DNA of 7,429 bases, from contig DOCI01000033.1 in the NCBI GenBank assembly GCA_003503535.1, positions 7,104-14,532 of the forward strand, read 5' to 3'. The translations under genes and the position numbers were made by a program. The notes under the pieces are model-generated. The model searched no databases. It was given only the letters and a program-made list of their open reading frames with translations, and was not told the origin of the DNA. Shown one piece after another: positions 1 to 5,451 of this stretch (positions are counted from its first letter, which is position 1; every line of letters begins with the position of its first letter). This DNA comes from Planctomycetaceae bacterium (GTDB lineage: Bacteria > Planctomycetota > Planctomycetia > Planctomycetales > Planctomycetaceae).

Positions 1-1158
1 CCTGCCGATACCGCGATACAGACACCGAATTCGGATACACCGTATTCAATGGCGGGCCTGGATTTGCGTACCGAGCCACTCGTGATTTCTGTGCCGGCGA
101 TCGAGAAGAAACGCTATTACAGCATTCAGATGTGGGATGCTTACACGTACATTGCGGGCTACGCCGGATCGAGAACAACTGGCAATGAAGCCGGCAATTT
201 CTTGCTGGTCGGGCCGGACTGGAAAGGCGAAACACCTGAAGGCATCAAAAAGGTATATAAGTTCGATACGCACTTCGGCATGGTCGCGTTCCGCACACAG
301 TTGTTCAATCCGGCCGATATCGACAATGTTAAGAAGATCCAGGCCCAATACAACATGCAGCCTTTGTCTACGTTCCTGGGAACCACGCCACCACAGGCCG
401 CGCCAGTTGTGGACTTCATCAAGCCGCTGACCAAAGAAGATGAGAAGACGTCGCTGGAATTCTTCAGCATCATGAATTTCGTGCTGGGTTACTGCCCGAC
501 TTTGCCGAATGAGAAGGCACTTCGGGAAAGCTTTGCCACGATTGGCATCGAGGGTGGCAAGACCTTCGACCCCGCCAAACTCTCGCCCGAAATGAGGACA
601 GCTATTGAGCAGGGCCGCGCCGACGCCTGGGAGGCCTTTGCCGGTGGCGTCAAAGAGCTGAATGAAGGAAAACTCACCTCCGGAGATATCTTCGGCTCCC
701 GCGAAACCTTGAGTGACAATTACTTACACCGCTGGCTCGGCACAATCGGCATCTACGGCAATGCCCAGGCGGAGGCAATGTATCCGATCTATCGCGTGGA
801 CAGTGAAGGCCAGCCACTCACCGGTAGCAACGATTACACTCTGCATTTTGCGCCAGGGGAATATCCTCCGGTCAATGCATTCTGGTCGCTGACGATGTAC
901 GAGCTTCCTCAAAGCCTGCTGGTGGCCAATCCCATCAACCGCTACCTCATCAATTCGCCAATGCTACCGAAGTTGAAGAAAGACGCCGACGGCGGACTGA
1001 CGATTTACATCCAGAACGAATCTCCGGGCAAAGAGCTGGAAGCGAACTGGCTACCTGCCCCCAAGGGACCATTTGCGACGTATATGCGCCTCTATTGGCC
1101 AAAAGAAGTCGCACTCGATGGCACTTGGAAGGCTCCAAAACTTGAGAAAGTGAAGTAG
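1..1158 (+). CDS. DUF1254/DUF1214 domain protein, 3' portion (5' end outside the window)
   Basis: The frame is open from base 1 to the TAG at 1156-1158, giving 385 residues. The ATG at 49 is internal, because the codons before it already encode the family's conserved stretch (PNSDTPYSMAGLDLRTEP). The N-terminal part, including any signal peptide, lies upstream of the window. The first third matches DUF1254 (early TPNSDTPYS and a following VISVP strand). The last third matches DUF1214, with the HFAPGEYPPVNAFWSLTMY stretch near residues 282-300, NRYLINS, then YIQNESPG and NWLPAPKGPF close to the C-terminus. Proteins of this architecture are usually exported and have no established biochemical role, so I assign none. 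The gene looks intact over the visible part. It stands alone: the next intact plus-strand gene starts 665 bp downstream. Family assignment is confident; function is unknown. Confidence 0.9.
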   Translation, partial: PADTAIQTPNSDTPYSMAGLDLRTEPLVISVPAIEKKRYYSIQMWDAYTYIAGYAGSRTTGNEAGNFLLVGPDWKGETPEGIKKVYKFDTHFGMVAFRTQLFNPADIDNVKKIQAQYNMQPLSTFLGTTPPQAAPVVDFIKPLTKEDEKTSLEFFSIMNFVLGYCPTLPNEKALRESFATIGIEGGKTFDPAKLSPEMRTAIEQGRADAWEAFAGGVKELNEGKLTSGDIFGSRETLSDNYLHRWLGTIGIYGNAQAEAMYPIYRVDSEGQPLTGSNDYTLHFAPGEYPPVNAFWSLTMYELPQSLLVANPINRYLINSPMLPKLKKDADGGLTIYIQNESPGKELEANWLPAPKGPFATYMRLYWPKEVALDGTWKAPKLEKVK

Positions 1159-1207
1159 CAACGCCCCGATAAGCATTCAGTTAAGACGGGGAAAACTGCG
1201 ATAATAT

Positions 1208-1236
1208 CCCTGTGCCACTTGGCAAAGTGGCCAGGG
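1208..1236 (+). terminator. stable hairpin downstream of the DUF1254 gene, possible terminator
   Basis: CCCTG (1208-1212) pairs with CAGGG (1232-1236), and CCACTT (1215-1220) pairs with AAGTGG (1225-1230) around a GGCA loop, with a small internal loop between the two stems. It starts 49 bp after the stop codon. No T-run follows, so it is not a canonical intrinsic terminator. It could equally be an mRNA 3'-end stabiliser or a chance structure. Confidence 0.35.
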
Positions 1237-1326
1237 AAGTCGCTCCACAGCTTGTCGCAACATTCCTCTGTTTTCTGACCGAGTCCTTTGGTATCGATGA
1301 ATGCGTTGTCATTGAATGGGTATTGC

Positions 1327-1349
1327 GATTCCCCGATTTCTGGGGAATC
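1327..1349. repeat. perfect 8-bp inverted repeat just upstream of the IS110 relic
   Basis: GATTCCCC (1327-1334) and GGGGAATC (1342-1349) form a perfect stem around a 7-nt loop. It ends 8 bp before the decayed transposase start. The second relic, at 3579, also has a small perfect hairpin upstream (TTCTCC/GGAGAA, 3529-3544), but the two hairpins do not share sequence. It may belong to the old element's leader; this is uncertain. Confidence 0.4.
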
Positions 1350-1356
1350 ACACTCA

Positions 1357-1561
1357 CTCTTTCTCGGTATCGATCACATACACGACAACTGATCCCTCTT
1401 TTTATATCCACGCGTTCCCTCTTTTTATATCCACGCGTTAAGTCAAAGTTTTGCAATTCTTTGACCAATTCACACAACGCTGTGCTGAGCTCAACGAATC
1501 GTACATTGCTGTGGTTGAAGTCTGCGGTTTTAACGACGGGCTGATTTCGTCGCGGAATTGA
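1357..1561 (+). pseudogene. IS110-family transposase relic, N-terminal part only
   Basis: Translated pieces in shifting frames line up with the N-terminal DEDD catalytic domain of IS110-family transposases. LFLGID (1357-1374) carries the first catalytic Asp. After a one-base frame change comes HTRQL, then STR, an in-frame stop, and VKVLQFFDQF with TQRCAE (from 1442). Finally YIAVVEVCGFNDGLI ends near 1546, and its VVEVCGFND part (1511-1537) is the region of the family's conserved Glu. The start codon is lost, at least one indel and two stops are present, and nothing resembling the C-terminal transposase domain follows. The relic is therefore non-functional. The 20-bp start is identical to the second relic at 3582-3601. 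Assignment rests on recalled family motifs, not a database search. Confidence 0.7.
1394..1439 (+). repeat. 23-bp exact tandem duplication inside the transposase relic
   Basis: Bases 1394-1416 are repeated exactly at 1417-1439 (unit begins CCCTCTTTTTATATCC and ends ACGCGTT), with no spacer. Only the second copy continues into the downstream transposase-like frame (STR, stop, VKVLQ), so the duplication probably arose during decay by replication slippage. No function is suggested. Confidence 0.9.
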
Positions 1562-1737
1562 TCAAGCCGTTTGGCGGAATGAACTCCGTCGTTATGAATG
1601 AATGCGATGGCATGGCCTGTAGCGTTGCCTTTTATGTGTGCATCGGTGTTGGAAAAAGATTCACGCTTCGAGCACATGAAATCAATTTTTCCATTTGCGG
1701 ACTGCGATTTCCGGGAATATTGAATTAAAAACGATTG
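1562..1737. other. non-coding stretch between transposase relic and sigma-54 promoter candidate
   Basis: No plus-strand gene, RNA gene or clear repeat is visible. On the minus strand a frame stays open here, and part of it (about 1640-1545) reads like protein: GNATGHAIAFIHNDG followed by VHSAKRLDQFRDEIS. I do not recognise the family, the frame lacks a convincing start or ribosome site, and it ends in the antisense of the transposase relic. It may be a fragment of another lost gene. Confidence 0.3.
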
Positions 1738-1753
1738 TGGCTCAAGTTTTGCT
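1738..1753 (+). promoter_or_regulatory. sigma-54 (-24/-12) promoter candidate for the DUF1559 gene
   Basis: TGGCTCAAGTTTTGCT matches the sigma-54 consensus TGGCACG-N4-TTGCW at 10 of 12 specified bases, including the essential GG and GC at the correct spacing. The GC element lies about 70 bp before the ATG at 1824, implying a leader of roughly 60 nt. Sigma-54 control is known for pilin genes in other bacteria, which fits a prepilin-like product. It would require an AAA+ enhancer-binding protein, which is not encoded in this window. Prediction from sequence only. Confidence 0.5.
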
Positions 1754-1823
1754 GAGAATGAATGATGTAACGAGATATCGTCGCAATGGCAAATTTTATC
1801 TGTTTTAAATAAAGGGGATTCCA

Positions 1824-2822
1824 ATGAAGAACAAAAAGGGATTTACACTCATCGAGCTTTTGGTCGTGATCGCGATCATTGCCATACTGGTTGCACTCCT
1901 GCTTCCTGCAGTGCAACAGGCTCGAGAAGCGGCTCGGAGAACCAGCTGTAAAAACAACTTCAAGCAACTCGGTCTCGCTTTGCATAATTATCACGATACC
2001 CATGGAGTGTTTCCAGCCTCTGTGTACAACAAGGGAGTTTGCTCGACTGTCTATACGGGCACGGGTAAAGCCAATTGTCAGGTTATGAACACAAACGGTC
2101 TGTTGATGCTGTTGCCGTTTCTGGAACAAGCCAATCTTTATGACGCATACGATTTCAACGTTGCGATGTCGGACAATGCAGGAGGTGTTTATGGAACCCA
2201 GCAGACATGTATTGGGGGTGGGTCTACGGCAACTGTTATGGGTGACCCCTTAGCATCCGGAAATGCCGCCCGGCATCAAACGGTAATCGATGTCTTCACC
2301 TGTCCGTCACAGCCGAGTGGCAATGATTTGACAGCCACCACCGCAGCATATCGTGCAGCGCCTGGCATCGGTGGACGTAAAACGAGCTACGACTTTATCG
2401 TGTACGCTAATTACAGGCATTCAGACTGTAATAACTGGTCAACCGATTCAGGATCGGTCCGCCGTATGTTCGGCGACAACAGCAAAGCGCGGATGCGGGA
2501 TATTACCGATGGAACCAGCAACACGTTCGCGATGGGCGAGCAGAAGTTTGAAATTCATAATGGTTCCGCGAATCCATACGGCTACCGTGGGTGGTTACAA
2601 CCGGGAATTGACCCCACGTTTGGAATCAACAATCACACCTACGCTGGAATCGATCGTTCTCCCAAGCTGGGCAGCTGGGGGTACGGAGGCAGCTACCATG
2701 TTGGCGGCATGCAGATTCTGATGGCTGATGGTTCTGTCCGATTCATCAGCGAAAACGCAAGTTCGGTAACGATTAGCAACTTGTGTCGTATGGCTGACGG
2801 TCAGGTCCTGGGCGAAATATAG
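1824..2822 (+). CDS. DUF1559 (SBP_bac_10) prepilin-like protein with H-X9-DG C-terminal motif
   Basis: The product has 332 residues. Residues 1-30 form a type IV prepilin-like leader: KNKKG then [20 protein letters not shown], with the Glu five residues after the predicted prepilin-peptidase cut between G and F. The DUF1559 hallmark [12 protein letters not shown] follows, then [20 protein letters not shown]. The family's C-terminal motif is present as H292, nine residues, then D302-G303 ([12 protein letters not shown]), followed by SVRFI. Eight cysteine-containing positions are scattered through the body. DUF1559 proteins form large paralogous families almost confined to planctomycetes. They are predicted to be membrane-anchored with an extracytoplasmic domain, and the individual role is unknown. 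The start is supported by AAAGGGGA at 1811-1818. A sigma-54 promoter candidate lies upstream and a strong terminator downstream, so it is probably mainly monocistronic, with the lipoprotein gene as a functional neighbour. Confidence 0.95.
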   Translation: MKNKKGFTLIELLVVIAIIAILVALLLPAVQQAREAARRTSCKNNFKQLGLALHNYHDTHGVFPASVYNKGVCSTVYTGTGKANCQVMNTNGLLMLLPFLEQANLYDAYDFNVAMSDNAGGVYGTQQTCIGGGSTATVMGDPLASGNAARHQTVIDVFTCPSQPSGNDLTATTAAYRAAPGIGGRKTSYDFIVYANYRHSDCNNWSTDSGSVRRMFGDNSKARMRDITDGTSNTFAMGEQKFEIHNGSANPYGYRGWLQPGIDPTFGINNHTYAGIDRSPKLGSWGYGGSYHVGGMQILMADGSVRFISENASSVTISNLCRMADGQVLGEI

Positions 2823-2866
2823 TCGCTATTCCTCTCCAGCGGTTTACGCTGGAAAGAAGAGGTTTC

Positions 2867-2907
2867 AAGCCGCCGACGCTTCGCGTGAATGAGTCGGCGG
2901 CTTTTTT
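2867..2907 (+). terminator. intrinsic terminator after the DUF1559 gene
   Basis: AAGCCGCCGAC (2867-2877) pairs perfectly with GTCGGCGGCTT (2893-2903) around a 15-nt loop, and T2902-T2907 form the U-tract. A smaller perfect hairpin, TCCAGC/GCTGGA (2835-2853), lies between it and the stop codon. The terminator sits 44 bp after the DUF1559 stop and 37 bp before the lipoprotein start. It would separate or attenuate transcription between the two genes. Confidence 0.85.
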
Positions 2908-2943
2908 ATTGACATCAAGAAAATCTGAATCCGAGAATGCCTG

Positions 2944-3450
2944 ATGATAAGTATGCAATTTCAGACGCGAATCCTGGCCAGTTTGTTTGTTATATGCCAG
3001 CTTGGTTGTGGCGGCACCAGTTCAAAACCGGACTATTTGTCCGAATTGACAAAACTCCAGGGAACAGTCACGGTTGATGGCAGTCCGGCAGCAGGAGTCG
3101 ATGTAACGTTCACCCCGACGGAAGGCTCGACCAAAATTACTCGGATTGCAATGGGACGCACCGATGAGAACGGAGTTTATACTCTTTATTCGCCTCCAGG
3201 AGGTGCCGGAGTAGAGATGTCTGATTACCCCGGCGTGTTACCGGGTGTTTACAAAGTGACGTTCAGCAGATTTATGCTGCAGGATGGTACATTCTGGAAC
3301 TCGCGGACGGCTACGGAAGGTCCAATGAACGTAGGTGCCGAAGAAACTGTTCCTGCAGCTTTGGTGAGTCCAATGACTACGCCGCACGAAGCCACGGTCG
3401 AATTCGACGATTCCCAGGTTTATGACTTTGAATTGACGACTAAAAAATAA
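2944..3450 (+). CDS. small carboxypeptidase-regulatory-like lipoprotein (DUF1559 partner type)
   Basis: The product has 168 residues. Residues 8-21 are hydrophobic and are followed by C22 in QLGCGG, a weak lipobox (Q rather than L at -3), so lipidation is likely but not certain. From residue 39 comes the typical planctomycete beta-sandwich signature: LQGTVTVDGSPAAGVDVTF, then GRTDENGVYTLYSPPGG and PGVYKVTFS. This is a carboxypeptidase regulatory-like or transthyretin-like fold with no enzymatic residues. Proteins of this kind are very often encoded directly after DUF1559 genes, and the spacing here (121 bp, with a terminator between) follows that pattern. A joint role at the cell surface is inference. 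The ATG at 2944 is chosen for length; ATG 2953 (MQFQTRIL) gives an equally good leader, and neither has a strong ribosome site. Confidence 0.85.
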   Translation: MISMQFQTRILASLFVICQLGCGGTSSKPDYLSELTKLQGTVTVDGSPAAGVDVTFTPTEGSTKITRIAMGRTDENGVYTLYSPPGGAGVEMSDYPGVLPGVYKVTFSRFMLQDGTFWNSRTATEGPMNVGAEETVPAALVSPMTTPHEATVEFDDSQVYDFELTTKK

Positions 3451-3578
3451 TTCAGCATCGCGAACAATTTACGATTACAGGCAATTCTTTGATATCGATG
3501 TAAGTGCAGTTCCCAAACAGCGAGGTGGTTCTCCGTATGGAGAAGGCCTCACTTCCTCTTTTCACAGGAGGACCCGCA

Positions 3579-3656
3579 ATGCTCTTTCTCGGTATCGATC
3601 AACTAGCTCGTGGACTCATCTTCTGCCTGGAACTGGCTCATAAGTGCTTGAAATGA
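3579..3656 (+). pseudogene. second IS110-family transposase relic (start of gene only)
   Basis: A well-formed start, AGGAGG (3567-3572) then ATG at 3579, opens a 25-codon frame, MLFLGIDQLARGLIFCLE and seven more residues, ending at TGA 3654-3656. MLFLGIDQ-x-AR-x-L is the expected beginning of a planctomycete IS110 transposase, with the first DEDD aspartate in GID. Bases 3582-3601 are identical to 1357-1376. Similarity fades after about 20 codons, and the sequence then runs into the antisense integrase relic. Upstream, from the lipoprotein stop to the ATG, there is no gene, only the hairpin TTCTCC-GTAT-GGAGAA (3529-3544). That stretch could be the element's old leader. This is a dead fragment, not a functional small gene. 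Confidence 0.6.
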
Positions 3657-3677
3657 GACCGCTTTTTACTCAATGGG

Positions 3678-3979
3678 CTATTAGAAGTGAAGAGCGGAGT
3701 AAGCCCGATTTCATGTTGAAGGAGCGACATCTTTCTCCACCGCCAGCCAGGTCAGATATTGCTCGACTTCTGCCTTTCTCCTACCACGGAGATGCCGCCA
3801 GGCTCAATGATGACAGTCTCGATGGTAACCTGGAAAACGCTCCACCCAGTAGACTTAGTCTGTCCAGTCCGAAAAGTGTAATGGTTGGCTCTGAGCTTAA
3901 AGCGTAACTGTTCATGCAATCTGGGTGAAGTGGTTGAAAGTGGCTTTCTCATTGGAATCGCAGTCAATGAGAATCTCAA
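3678..3979 (-). pseudogene. intI: integron-integrase (IntI-type tyrosine recombinase) pseudogene, N-terminal domain only
   Basis: Reading the minus strand from 3979 downward, the N-terminal SAM-like core-binding domain of integron integrases appears piecewise. It begins RLHEQLRFKLRANHYTFRTGQT (to 3857), in which RxxHYxxRTxQT is the family's opening motif. After a frame change, VYWVERF (3854-3834) and GYHRD follow, then a stop. RHLRGRRKAEVEQYL continues into TWLAVEKDVAPST (3797-3714), and after a stop NRAYSALHF (to 3681). The last three blocks match the RHPxxMGxxEVExFL, LAVxxxVAxST and QNQAxxALLFLY pattern of IntI. Two or more stops and a frameshift inactivate it. The whole C-terminal catalytic domain (Arg, His and Tyr boxes) is missing, and the IS110 relic lies where it should be. 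Divergent orientation next to an attC array is the standard integron layout. The ATG at 3979 is a possible start; homology begins near 3930. Confidence 0.8.
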
Positions 3980-3993
3980 TATCTTTCCGCTGG

Positions 3994-4023
3994 TTGACAG
4001 TCATCGATCCATTGGTGAATAAT
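3994..4023 (+). promoter_or_regulatory. sigma-70-like promoter, candidate cassette promoter (Pc)
   Basis: A perfect -35 box TTGACA (3994-3999) is separated by 18 bp from AATAAT (4018-4023), which matches the -10 consensus at 5 of 6 bases. It lies just beyond the integrase relic's start and points at the cassettes, about 65 bp before the first cassette boundary. This is where integron Pc promoters are found. Planctomycete sigma-70 promoters are poorly defined, so activity is a prediction. Confidence 0.5.
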
Positions 4024-4056
4024 GATGAGAAGTAATATCCAGAAGATCAAACTTTA

Positions 4057-4094
4057 ATAGACAGAAGTTAAATCTGTCTATCAATTAGTTAGGC
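4057..4094 (+). other. attI candidate: 9-bp hairpin followed by GTTAGGC core site
   Basis: ATAGACAGA (4057-4065) pairs perfectly with TCTGTCTAT (4073-4081) around a 7-nt loop. Seven bases later is GTTAGGC (4088-4094), an exact match to the integron core site GTTRRRY. The first cassette gene starts five bases after this core. A left arm of an attC is not visible here, which argues for attI rather than attC. The role of the hairpin is inferred; attI sites are recognised largely by sequence and differ among integrons. Confidence 0.55.
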
Positions 4095-4098
4095 GGCA

Positions 4099-4659
4099 AT
4101 GAACGAAACCGAAACATATATCGCTGAGCAGATCCGCTTCCGCGTTTGCTCTGGATATGACGACGCCGGAGACGTCCAAGACATGATCACGGACATCCTT
4201 GAGGATGACGCCGACGAGAAAATGCTGCGTGCCTGTGTCGCTGAAGAATTCCAACGGAAATCCGAAGCGGAGGCCTCATGGCCCGCCGAAACCGACTGTG
4301 ACAAACTGGATGCCGCCTTCCGCGCGTTGCGTGAGAAAGGCATAATCGCAATTCACAACGCTGGATGGGATACCAGCGAAGCCTTCCACAACTGTCTTGA
4401 GGAGTACCGGTCCCAAGGTAATCCTGAAAACCTATTTGGCATTTGCTACTACACGTCGCAGGATGTCGATGGTGCCGTAGACGGCCATGGCATGTATCTC
4501 GGTTACAGTTCTACCCGCCCGGAAACGGAAGAAGTTGATGCAGAACGCGCTGGTGCTCTGATCTGTTCAGAATTGCAGAAGGCCGGACTCAAAACCGAAT
4601 GGGGCGGCAGTGCAAAGTCCCGAATCAAGCTGGAGATCAACTGGCAAAATCGCGGCTGA
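4099..4659 (+). CDS. cassette 1: DUF6891 domain protein
   Basis: The product has 186 residues and is predicted to be soluble and acidic, without signal peptide or membrane segment. Residues 67-92 (CDKLDAAF, then LREKGIIAIHNAGWD) and 112-138 (LFGICYYTSQDVDGAV, then GMYLGYSS) match the pattern of the DUF6891 family. So does the C-terminal part around residues 149-183 (AGALICSELQKAGLKTEW and the final LEINWQ). The first 60 residues are a variable helical region rich in Asp and Glu. No catalytic motif is known to me for the family and the function is unknown. The ATG lies only five bases beyond the GTTAGGC core at 4088-4094, a spacing common in integron cassettes. AGGCGG (4091-4096) is too close to be an ideal ribosome site. 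The stop lies 8 bp before attC1. Confidence 0.85.
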   Translation: MNETETYIAEQIRFRVCSGYDDAGDVQDMITDILEDDADEKMLRACVAEEFQRKSEAEASWPAETDCDKLDAAFRALREKGIIAIHNAGWDTSEAFHNCLEEYRSQGNPENLFGICYYTSQDVDGAVDGHGMYLGYSSTRPETEEVDAERAGALICSELQKAGLKTEWGGSAKSRIKLEINWQNRG

Positions 4660-4667
4660 CACAGGCC

Positions 4668-4758
4668 GCATAACAAAGCCGTGAACCGGAGTACTCATTC
4701 ACGCGGCAATTTGAATTCAAAGCCTTCCGTTCGTGCCCGGTTAAGGCAGGCGTTAGTT
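4668..4758 (+). repeat. attC1 (integron recombination site after cassette 1)
   Basis: This 91-bp imperfect palindrome has left core GCATAAC (4668-4674), left inner arm GCCGTGAACCGG, right inner arm CCCGGTTAAGGC (4736-4747) and right core GTTAGTT (4752-4758). AACCGG pairs with CCGGTT, GCC with GGC, and AAC with GTT. The left arm has the single unpaired G (GT-G-AACCGG) that gives attC sites their strand polarity. Both outer cores deviate from consensus outside the AAC/GTT. Cleavage would be between 4752 and 4753. A GTG-started frame can be read through this site, but it is not the real gene start. Confidence 0.85.
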
Positions 4759-4785
4759 GGCAACATCCCCTTCAATTGGACCACT

Positions 4786-5277
4786 ATGGACCTCCAGGTT
4801 ATCATTTATTTCGTGATCGGCCTGAGCTGTGCCATCCTCGTGGCACTCCTACTCTTCATTGACAGCGCGTTTGACTCGCTAGCCGATTGGTTCTTCACCA
4901 AGATTGGTTGGTCATCCGGCCGTGGCCCATTGGTCGTAGTCGCTGAAAGGAACGGGGACGAACTCACACTCAAAATGCAGAATCAAGGTCAGGAAAAACT
5001 CAAGCTCGTTGCCGTGGAGGGGCGTGACGGCAACAATCAGAGGCACTTCCCGAAGCCGCGTCTCGCCGAGGACGACCAAAATGGTATCCCGACAGAAAAA
5101 CAGGCCCTCACAAGCTTTTCTAAAATTGTCCTTAATCCCCAAGAGTCACAGGTTGTAAACCTTAAACTGTCTGATTTATTGGCCCTTGGTTGCTCCTCAC
5201 TCGCGATAATTGACTCGACTGGCAAGGTATGGCCGGTCCAGCGATTCAACGCAAACGAGCTGATCCACTCACTTTGA
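4786..5277 (+). CDS. cassette 2: single-pass membrane protein of unknown function
   Basis: The product has 163 residues. Residues 5-25 form one strong transmembrane helix ([21 protein letters not shown]) with no positive N-terminal charge and no cleavage motif, so a membrane anchor is more likely than a cleaved signal. A short amphipathic segment, DSLADWFFTKIGW, follows. The rest is soluble and beta-rich, with a lysine-rich KMQNQGQEKLKLVAVEG stretch. I do not recognise a family. The frame is open further upstream to a GTG at 4681, but that start lies inside attC1. ATG 4786, 33 bases after the recombination point, is the first ATG of the cassette in this frame. Its ribosome site (TTGGA, 4776-4780) is weak. 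The stop lies 56 bp before attC2. Confidence 0.75.
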   Translation: MDLQVIIYFVIGLSCAILVALLLFIDSAFDSLADWFFTKIGWSSGRGPLVVVAERNGDELTLKMQNQGQEKLKLVAVEGRDGNNQRHFPKPRLAEDDQNGIPTEKQALTSFSKIVLNPQESQVVNLKLSDLLALGCSSLAIIDSTGKVWPVQRFNANELIHSL

Positions 5278-5333
5278 TCCAATCAAAACCCTTTACAGTC
5301 GACAGCCTAACACTGCGAAATCTTACAATAGAC

Positions 5334-5423
5334 AGCTAACAATTGTGTGAACCGGAACGGCGAATCCAGAGGAAACTGAAAACAACGTGTAACGTCGCCG
5401 CCCGGTTACGTTGGACGTTATGC
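5334..5423 (+). repeat. attC2 (integron recombination site after cassette 2)
   Basis: This 90-bp imperfect palindrome has left core AGCTAAC (5334-5340), left inner arm GTGAACCGG, right inner arm CCCGGTTACG (5401-5410) and right core GTTATGC (5417-5423). AACCGG/CCGGTT and the GT-G-AAC bulge are as in attC1. A further perfect stem, CGGCGA with TCGCCG, extends the hairpin inward. Upstream, GACAGCCTAAC (5301-5311) resembles GACAGCTAAC (5331-5340), and its GCCTAAC fits the RYYYAAC core better than the copy used here. It is too far from the inner arm to be the normal left core. Cleavage would be between 5417 and 5418. Confidence 0.85.
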
Positions 5424-5451
5424 CATATATTGCCACGTGGAGAGGTTCAGA

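Noticed and set aside
1212..1544. A 110-codon plus-strand open frame in the gap after the DUF1254 gene
   Set aside because: It starts inside a hairpin, has no ribosome site, includes the 23-bp duplication, and overlaps the transposase relic, whose homology lies partly in other frames.
1725..2129. A 134-codon minus-strand open frame overlapping the DUF1559 start
   Set aside because: It is the shadow of a well-supported plus-strand gene, with no ribosome site and no recognisable motif.
3579..3656. A functional 25-codon small gene with a good ribosome site
   Set aside because: Its sequence matches the start of an IS110 transposase and the first relic at 1357, so a truncated transposase explains it better.
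3644..3907. An 87-codon plus-strand open frame
   Set aside because: It is antisense to the integrase relic, where the homology is clear on the minus strand, and it shows no family features.
3930..4088. A LexA box upstream of the integrase, as in SOS-controlled integrons
   Set aside because: No CTG-N10-CAG type palindrome was seen between the integrase relic and the first cassette.
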